Shown here: in pieces, positions 58,660 to 64,000 of the stretch
How the letters are laid out: each line of letters opens with the position of its first letter
Position numbering within the stretch: the first letter of the stretch is position 1
NCBI RefSeq assembly: GCF_022095675.1
Contig: NZ_JAHYSG010000045.1
Location: 1-64,000 of the forward strand
Reading direction: 5' to 3'
From: Dactylosporangium sp. AC04546
GTDB lineage: Bacteria > Actinomycetota > Actinomycetes > Mycobacteriales > Micromonosporaceae
DNA length: 64,000 nucleotides
Position numbers and translations under genes: made by a program
The notes under the pieces: model-generated
Seen by the model: only the letters and a program-made list of their open reading frames with translations
Told to the model about the DNA's origin: nothing
Databases searched by the model: none

Positions 58660-61608
58660 ATGACCCGGCGGACACTGTACGTCTACGGTGCGTGGTCGCT
58701 TGCGCTCCTCACGCTGTACTTCCTCGTGCCCGCGATGGGCTTGGCCGCGTGGGCGCTCGTGGTGGTGTCCAACGCCGTGGCCATCTTCGCCGGCATCCGG
58801 CGCAACCGGCCCCGCCGGTCCCGGCCCTGGCGGCTGCTCGCGGCAAACTTCATCACGTTCGCGGCCGGCACCCTGCTGTCGTTCGTGCTGGCCGAGGTGC
58901 TCGACCAGCCCGGGTTCCCGTCGATCGCCGACCTGCTGTATCTCGGCGCCTCCTCGCCGCTGCTGCTCGTCGGCCTGTGGGGGCTGACCCGCTCCGGCGC
59001 CGCCGTGCGCGACCGGGCCAACGCCATCGACGCGCTCATCCTCACCGCCGGCGCCGGGTTCCTGTCCTGGGTGTTCCTCATCAACCCCAACCTGCAGAGC
59101 GACCGGCTCAGCACGGTCGAGAAGGCCGTGTCGGTCGCCTATCCGCTGGTGGACGTGCTGACCCTGGCGATCCTGGCCCGGATGGCGATCAACGTGCGGC
59201 GCAGCTGGGCGGTGACCCTGCTGCTCGTCTCGGTCGGCAGCCTGCTCACCGCCGACGTGCTGTACGGGCTCATCCGGCTCAACGGCAAGTGGGAGATCGG
59301 CACCCCGGTCGACCTGCTGTGGCTGGTCTTCTACGTCGCCGGCGGCGCGGCCGCGCTGCACCCGTCGATGCGCCGGCTCACCGAGCCGCGCGTGCTGCGC
59401 CGCAACGAGGTGCACGCCCGCCGGGCCGTGCTCGGGGTCGCGTCGCTCATCGCGCCGACCGTGCTCTTCGTGCAGGCGGTCCGCGGCCCGGTCGCCGACG
59501 GCGTGGTCATCTCGGTCGTCTCCGGGCTGCTCGTCGTGCTGGCGATGTGGCGGATGTCGACCGTCGTCACCGGGCTGCGCCGCACCATGACCCGCGAGCG
59601 GGAGCTGCGGCTGGCCTGCGAGGAGCTGCTCGCGGCGACCGACGAGGCGCAGGTGCGCACGGTCGTGCACGGGGCGGTACAACGGCTGCTGGCACCCGGC
59701 ACGCCACACCTCGTCGTGCTCGCGCTGCAGGAGCCCGGCCCGGCCGGCGACCGGCCGATGGGCATCGCCTACGTCCACGACCTGCCCGCCGACGTGGCCT
59801 CCGGGCTGCGCGGGTTCGAGCTCGCGCTGTGCTGCCCGCTGTCGGTCGGGGACCGGGAGGTCGGCGAGCTGTTCGTCGCCGCCGCGGAGCCGGTGCTGGT
59901 GGCGCTCCAGGAGGCGCTGCCGGTGCTGGCCGGGCAGGCCGCCAGCATGCTCGACCACATCACGCTCAACCGCGAGATCAACAAGCGGGAGAGCGAGGCG
60001 TACTTCCGCACGCTCGTGCTCGGCGCCACCGACGTCATCCTCATCGTCGACGACGACAACCGCATCACGTACGCCAGCCCGGCCGCCGGCCCCGTGCTCG
60101 GCCACCACGACCTCACCGGCACCAGCCTGCTCGACCTGGTCGAGCCGGCCGACGACACCGAGCCGGTCGCCGTGCAGGGCGAGGAGGCGGTGACCTGGCG
60201 GGTGCGGCGGGCCGACGGCGCGCTCATCGTCGCCGAGGTGGCCGTGCGCGACCTGCGCTCCGAGCCCACGGTCGGCGGCCTCGTCCTGACCATGCGCGAC
60301 GTCACCGAGCAGCGGCGGCTGCAGCAGGAGCTGCTCGACCGGGCGTACCTCGACCCGCTCACCGGCCTGGGCAACCGGCTGCGCTTCCAGGACCTGGCGC
60401 AGAAGTCGCCCGACGCGGTGCTGGTGATCAACGTCGACGACTTCAGCGTGGTCAACGACAGCATGGGCCAGGAGGTCGGCGACGGTCTGCTGGTCGCGGT
60501 CGCCGAGCGGCTGCGCCGGCTGTTCGACGGCCGCGGGACGGTGACCCGCCTCGGCGCCGACGAGTTCGGCGGGGTCCTGTACGAGGCGTCCTCCGTCGTC
60601 TCCGAGCAGTTCACGGATCGGTTGCTGGACTCCTTCGAGGAGCCGTTCCTCATCGCCGGGAGCGTGATCCGGGCGCCGCTGAGCGTCGGGCTGGCCACCG
60701 CCGACGGCTCGCCGGAGAGCGGGGCGCTGCTCGCGCAGGCGCACATCGCGCTCGGCGCGGCCAAGCGGGAGGGCAAGGGGCGGTCCCGGCGGTACGAGGA
60801 CCAGCTGCACGCCCAGGTCGCCTCGCGCATGCAGCTGCGCACGGCGCTGGGCCCGGCGATCGACAACGGCGAGTTCGTGCTGCACTTCCAGCCGATCGTG
60901 GAGCTCGGGCCGGGCCGCACCCGCGGGTTCGAGGCCCTCGTCCGCTGGCAGCACCCCGGCCGCGGGATGATCCCGCCGGTCCAGTTCATCGAGCTGGCCG
61001 AGGAGACCGGCCTCATCGTGCGGCTCGGCGCGTGGGTGCTGGAGTCCTCGGTCGCGACCGCCGCCCGCTGGCTTACCCAGTTCCCGGACGCCCCGCCGTA
61101 CGTCAGCGTCAACGTCTCGGTCCGCCAGTTCCGTGGCGCCGGCTTCGTCGACCTGGTCTTCGACACGCTGACCCGGCACCGGCTGCCGGCCGACCGGCTG
61201 GTGCTGGAGATCACCGAGAGCCTCCTGCTCGGCGACGACGACGAGATCCGCGCCGACATCTCGCGCCTGCGCACGGCCGGCGTGCGCATCTCGATCGACG
61301 ACTTCGGCACCGGCTACTCGTCGCTGTCCTACCTGCACCGGGTGCCGGTCGACTCGCTCAAGCTGGACAAGTCGTTCGTCGACACCATCGCGGTCTCGGC
61401 GAAGCAGCTCGACCTGGTCCGGGGCATCATCCAGCTCGCCGCGACGCTCCAGATGAGCGTGGTCGCCGAGGGCATCGAGACGCCGGCGGACAACGGGCTC
61501 CTGCGCGACGCCGGGTGCCGGTTCGGCCAGGGGTACCTCTACGCCAAGCCGCTGCCGGAGCCCGCCGCGCTCGCCTGGCTCACCGAGGAGCGGGCCGAGG
61601 TCGCCTGA
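58660..61608 (+). CDS. Membrane c-di-GMP protein: sensor-PAS-GGDEF-EAL
   Basis: A 982-residue protein. About ten N-terminal helices form the sensor (to about residue 310). Then comes a GAF-like stretch, a PAS domain near 440-550 (FRTLVLGATDVILIVDDDNRITYASPAAG), a GGDEF domain and an EAL domain. The GGDEF signature reads G632-A-D-E-F636, so the cyclase site has Ala for the second Gly. The EAL motif is intact (E758-A-L), with DDFGTGYSSL. It is probably a phosphodiesterase, perhaps with a regulatory or weak cyclase domain. AAGGGAG lies 5 nt before ATG 58660; ATG 58633 has no such site. The kinase pair follows 14 nt later. Confidence 0.9.
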   Translation: MTRRTLYVYGAWSLALLTLYFLVPAMGLAAWALVVVSNAVAIFAGIRRNRPRRSRPWRLLAANFITFAAGTLLSFVLAEVLDQPGFPSIADLLYLGASSPLLLVGLWGLTRSGAAVRDRANAIDALILTAGAGFLSWVFLINPNLQSDRLSTVEKAVSVAYPLVDVLTLAILARMAINVRRSWAVTLLLVSVGSLLTADVLYGLIRLNGKWEIGTPVDLLWLVFYVAGGAAALHPSMRRLTEPRVLRRNEVHARRAVLGVASLIAPTVLFVQAVRGPVADGVVISVVSGLLVVLAMWRMSTVVTGLRRTMTRERELRLACEELLAATDEAQVRTVVHGAVQRLLAPGTPHLVVLALQEPGPAGDRPMGIAYVHDLPADVASGLRGFELALCCPLSVGDREVGELFVAAAEPVLVALQEALPVLAGQAASMLDHITLNREINKRESEAYFRTLVLGATDVILIVDDDNRITYASPAAGPVLGHHDLTGTSLLDLVEPADDTEPVAVQGEEAVTWRVRRADGALIVAEVAVRDLRSEPTVGGLVLTMRDVTEQRRLQQELLDRAYLDPLTGLGNRLRFQDLAQKSPDAVLVINVDDFSVVNDSMGQEVGDGLLVAVAERLRRLFDGRGTVTRLGADEFGGVLYEASSVVSEQFTDRLLDSFEEPFLIAGSVIRAPLSVGLATADGSPESGALLAQAHIALGAAKREGKGRSRRYEDQLHAQVASRMQLRTALGPAIDNGEFVLHFQPIVELGPGRTRGFEALVRWQHPGRGMIPPVQFIELAEETGLIVRLGAWVLESSVATAARWLTQFPDAPPYVSVNVSVRQFRGAGFVDLVFDTLTRHRLPADRLVLEITESLLLGDDDEIRADISRLRTAGVRISIDDFGTGYSSLSYLHRVPVDSLKLDKSFVDTIAVSAKQLDLVRGIIQLAATLQMSVVAEGIETPADNGLLRDAGCRFGQGYLYAKPLPEPAALAWLTEERAEVA

Positions 61609-61622
61609 GTATCGTTCCGGGC

Positions 61623-62888
61623 ATGTACGGCGACCTTGACGACTGGCGACGGCCCGGCCCGACCGCGAGACAGCAGCGCACCGACCTCGTCGTCGGCGTC
61701 GTGTTCGCCGCATTCGCCCTGCTCAACCTGGCCCTCGCCCGCAGTGTCGGGCTCTACTCGTCCGCCCCTTCCTCCGCGGCCGAGCAGGTGCTGTGGACGC
61801 TGCTCGTCACGCTGCCGATCGCCTGGCGGCGGCGCTGGCCGGACGCGGTGGCAATCATGGTCGCGGCCGTGTTCATCGTCGCGCAGGTCCGCTCCGTGCC
61901 CGAGCAGCAGCTGGCCGGCGGTGCGCTGTTCTGCTCCATGTACACGCTCGGCGCGTGGGGACCCGACCATCGCCGGGCGAAGTGGATCCGCGGCGGCATC
62001 ATCGCCGCCATGTTCGTCTGGCTCGGCATCTTCTACCTCATGAAGCTGCCGACCGTCACCGCCGCCGACTTCGACGACGCCGCCGGGCCGTTCTCCCCCA
62101 TCGCCGCGATCGCGCTCAACGGCGTGCTCATCAACCTGCTCATCTTCGCCTTCGCGTACTTCTTCGGGGAGATCGCCTGGATCGCCGCCCGCCGCCAGCA
62201 CCAGCTGGAGGTCCAGGCCGACCAGCTGCGCGCCTCCCAGGCCGAGGCGCGCGAGCGGGCGGTCATGGGCGAGCGGGTCCGCATCGCCCGCGAGCTGCAC
62301 GACGTCGTCGCGCACCACGTGTCGGTGATGGGCGTGCAGGCCTCGGCGGCGCGGCGGGTCCTCGACCGCGACCAGGTCAAGGCGAAGACCGCCCTGGCGT
62401 CGGTGGAGCAGAGCGCCCGGACCGCGGTCGACGAGCTGCGCCGCATGCTCAGCCTGCTGCGCCACGGCGACGGCCCCGACCGGCAGACCGCCGGGGCCGG
62501 CCTGGACCGGGTCGACGACCTCGTCGTGAGCGCCCGGGAGGCGGGGCTCACCGCCAGCGCCGGCGTCTTCGGGGAGCCGGCCGACCTGCCGGACTCGCTC
62601 TCCCAGGCCGCGTACCGCATCGTCCAGGAGGCGGTCACGAACACCATCAAGCATGCCGGCGCGACGACGATCGACGTGCGGATCCGGTACCTCGCCGACG
62701 AGCTGGAGGTCGACGTCGCCGACAACGGCCGCGGGTCGACCGGCGCGGGCACGGGCGGGCTCGGCCTCATCGGCATGCGCGAGCGGGTCGCCGCCCACGA
62801 CGGTGTCCTCGAGGCCGGCGGCCGCACCGGCGGCGGCTACCGCGTCCGCGCCCGCTTCCCCCTCGAGCGCACGGTGGAGGTCGCATGA
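61623..62888 (+). CDS. Sensor histidine kinase (NarX/DesK type)
   Basis: A 421-residue kinase. About five helices form the membrane sensor (to about residue 190). The dimer/phosphoacceptor domain is HisKA_3 with H226 in RIARELHDVVAHHVSVMG. The ATPase domain has VQEAVTNTIKHAGATTIDV (N box), VDVADNGRGS and GGLGLIGMRERVAAHDG. It phosphorylates the response regulator whose gene overlaps its stop in ATGA. TATCGT (61610-61615), just after the upstream stop, lies 7 nt before ATG 61623, so it has its own leaderless promoter. Confidence 0.92.
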   Translation: MYGDLDDWRRPGPTARQQRTDLVVGVVFAAFALLNLALARSVGLYSSAPSSAAEQVLWTLLVTLPIAWRRRWPDAVAIMVAAVFIVAQVRSVPEQQLAGGALFCSMYTLGAWGPDHRRAKWIRGGIIAAMFVWLGIFYLMKLPTVTAADFDDAAGPFSPIAAIALNGVLINLLIFAFAYFFGEIAWIAARRQHQLEVQADQLRASQAEARERAVMGERVRIARELHDVVAHHVSVMGVQASAARRVLDRDQVKAKTALASVEQSARTAVDELRRMLSLLRHGDGPDRQTAGAGLDRVDDLVVSAREAGLTASAGVFGEPADLPDSLSQAAYRIVQEAVTNTIKHAGATTIDVRIRYLADELEVDVADNGRGSTGAGTGGLGLIGMRERVAAHDGVLEAGGRTGGGYRVRARFPLERTVEVA

Positions 62889-63565
62889 TCAGGATCCTTC
62901 TTGCTGACGACCACCACCTCGTCCGCACGGGGTTCCGGGTCATCCTCGAGACGGAGGACGACCTCGAGGTGGTCGGCGAGGCGGCCGACGGCCTCCAGGC
63001 GGTCGCACTGGCCGCCGACACCGCGCCCGACGTGGTGCTCATGGACGTCGAGATGCCCGGCCTCGACGGCCTGGAGGCGACCCGGCGGATCACCGCGGCC
63101 GGCAACCGGCCGGCCGTGCTCATCCTCACCACGTTCGACCGCGACGACTACCTGTTCGCCGCCCTGGAGGCCGGGGCCAGCGGTTTCCTGCTGAAGAACG
63201 GCACCCCGGAGGCGCTCATCGACGCCGTGCGGGTGCTCGCCCGCGGCGACGCGCTGCTCGCGCCGGAGCTGACCCGGCGGGTCATCGCGACGTTCGCCCG
63301 GCCCGGCGGCGCGGCCGCCCGGGCCCGCGGCGAGCGGCTGGCCGAGCTGACCCCGCGCGAGCACGAGGTGCTCGTGGCGCTGGCCGGCGGGGCGACCAAC
63401 GCGGAGATCGCCGCCGCGCTGCACCTGGGCGAGGCGACCGTGAAGACGCACGTCAGCCGGGTGCTGACCAAGCTGAGCCTGCGCGACCGCACCCAGGCGG
63501 TGGTCTTCGCGTACCAGCACGGGGTGGTGACGCCGGGTCCCCCACGCGAGGGACCCGGAAGATAG
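62885..63565 (+). CDS. NarL/LuxR-type response regulator
   Basis: A 226-residue regulator. The receiver has Asp8-Asp9 pairs, the phospho-acceptor Asp54 in VVLMDVEMPG and Lys104-type residue in GFLLKNG. The C-terminal LuxR HTH is LTPREHEVLVALAGGATNAEIAAALHLGEATVKTHVSRVLTKL. It overlaps the kinase gene by 4 nt and is its partner. In actinomycetes such pairs often control an adjacent ABC transporter, and one begins 48 bp downstream. Confidence 0.93.
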   Translation: MIRILLADDHHLVRTGFRVILETEDDLEVVGEAADGLQAVALAADTAPDVVLMDVEMPGLDGLEATRRITAAGNRPAVLILTTFDRDDYLFAALEAGASGFLLKNGTPEALIDAVRVLARGDALLAPELTRRVIATFARPGGAAARARGERLAELTPREHEVLVALAGGATNAEIAAALHLGEATVKTHVSRVLTKLSLRDRTQAVVFAYQHGVVTPGPPREGPGR

Positions 63566-63613
63566 CTCGCGCGCCGGACGCGGCGGAGCCGGTCGATCCC
63601 TACCGTTTCCGGT

Positions 63614-64000
63614 ATGACCAAGGTGCTTCATCTCGAAGCGATCAGCCGGCGGTTCGGCGACCGGCAGGTGCTGCGCGACGTCACGTTCGACGTCGCCGCG
63701 GGCCGGATGACGGGCTTCGTCGGGGCCAACGGCGCCGGCAAGACCACGACCATGCGCATCATCCTGGGCGTGCTGGCCCCCGACGCGGGCACGGTGACCT
63801 GGCAGGGGTCCCCGCTCACCCGCGACGACCGGCGGCGCTTCGGCTACATGCCCGAGGAGCGCGGGCTGTATCCGAAGATGAGCGTCCGGGAGCAGCTCGT
63901 CTACCTGGGCCGGCTGCACGGCCTGGCCGCGGCGACCGTCCGGCGCAACGCCGACGAGCTGCTGGAGTGGCTGAGCCTCGGCGGCCGCGCCGACGACCCG
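63614..64000 (+). CDS. ABC transporter ATP-binding protein, cut by the window end
   Basis: The first 129 residues of an ATPase. Walker A is GANGAGKTTT, the Q-loop lies near FGYMPEERGLYPKM, a form seen in sodium or multidrug exporters (NatA type). TACCGT (63601-63606) lies 7 nt before ATG 63614, so it is leaderless. It is likely the target of the response regulator just upstream. The signature and Walker B motifs lie beyond the window. Confidence 0.87.
   Translation, partial: MTKVLHLEAISRRFGDRQVLRDVTFDVAAGRMTGFVGANGAGKTTTMRIILGVLAPDAGTVTWQGSPLTRDDRRRFGYMPEERGLYPKMSVREQLVYLGRLHGLAAATVRRNADELLEWLSLGGRADDP

Noticed and set aside
58692..61600. Long frame on the plus strand overlapping the GGDEF/EAL gene
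   Set aside because: It is the second reading frame of the same gene; only its last part, from 61623, is real and encodes the histidine kinase.

Overview
The window is very GC-rich DNA with GTG starts and codons that nearly always end in G or C. It is densely coded on both strands. The gene types are those of a filamentous actinomycete: two S-adenosylmethionine methyltransferases (one Methyltransf_19/DUF574 type), an ECF41 sigma factor with a SnoaL tail, a SigE-type sigma factor with its membrane partner, many MerR/MarR/TetR/PadR/XRE regulators, and a pitA block laid out as in mycobacteria. A chemotaxis transducer and c-di-GMP proteins point to a motile or zoosporic lineage such as Micromonosporaceae (Actinoplanes or Dactylosporangium type); this is inference. 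I saw no rRNA, tRNA or CRISPR array. More than twenty genes carry a TAnnnT-like -10 hexamer 6-8 nt before the start codon, the mark of leaderless mRNAs, and I used it to choose many starts.

Layout. 1-5.3 kb: broken membrane protein, methyl-accepting chemotaxis protein, aldo/keto reductase, two unknowns separated by a MITE-like element. 5.3-9.4 kb: two stand-alone condensation-domain proteins flanking an MFS exporter. 9.4-12.6 kb: divergent methyltransferase pair and a secreted M1 peptidase. 12.6-16.3 kb: one operon of ABC ATPase, ABC permease, MerR regulator, a 30-codon leader gene and a PLP aminotransferase, behind a MerR-type operator. 16.3-19.3 kb: membrane protein and the ECF41 locus, with two mirror-image ECF41 promoters driving an AhpD-like gene and the sigma gene, followed by a DUF4231/SLATT-like protein. 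19.3-25.9 kb: YCII protein, GAPDH paralogue, MerR-PP2C fusion, cysteine-synthase-like enzyme, MOSC protein, cupredoxin, PadR pair.

25.9-31.1 kb: assimilatory nitrate reductase fused to a flavodoxin/CysJ-type reductase, a MOSC protein and MerR. 31.1-32 kb: decayed MarR-MFS pair. 32-38.8 kb: aldo/keto reductase, XRE regulator, a NACHT NTPase that is a defence candidate, enoyl-CoA hydratase and MFS. 38.8-43.1 kb: expansin-like protein, DUF3349-membrane protein-pitA, secreted lipase. 43.2-48.5 kb: a large protein with a C3HC4 RING finger, DUF899, nucleotidyltransferase-like, SGNH hydrolase. 48.7-58.5 kb: sigma/anti-sigma-like pair, MarR-GNAT fusion, hydrolase/ArsR pair, ABC-TetR operon, secreted protein, DUF998 with paired operators, XRE remnant, GNAT. 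58.6-64 kb: GGDEF/EAL protein, histidine kinase-response regulator pair and the start of an ABC ATPase gene that runs off the end.

Candidates for undescribed biology: the condensation-MFS-condensation cassette, the leaderless 30-codon gene coupled to the aminotransferase, the symmetric ECF41 promoter pair, the NACHT protein and the RING-finger protein.
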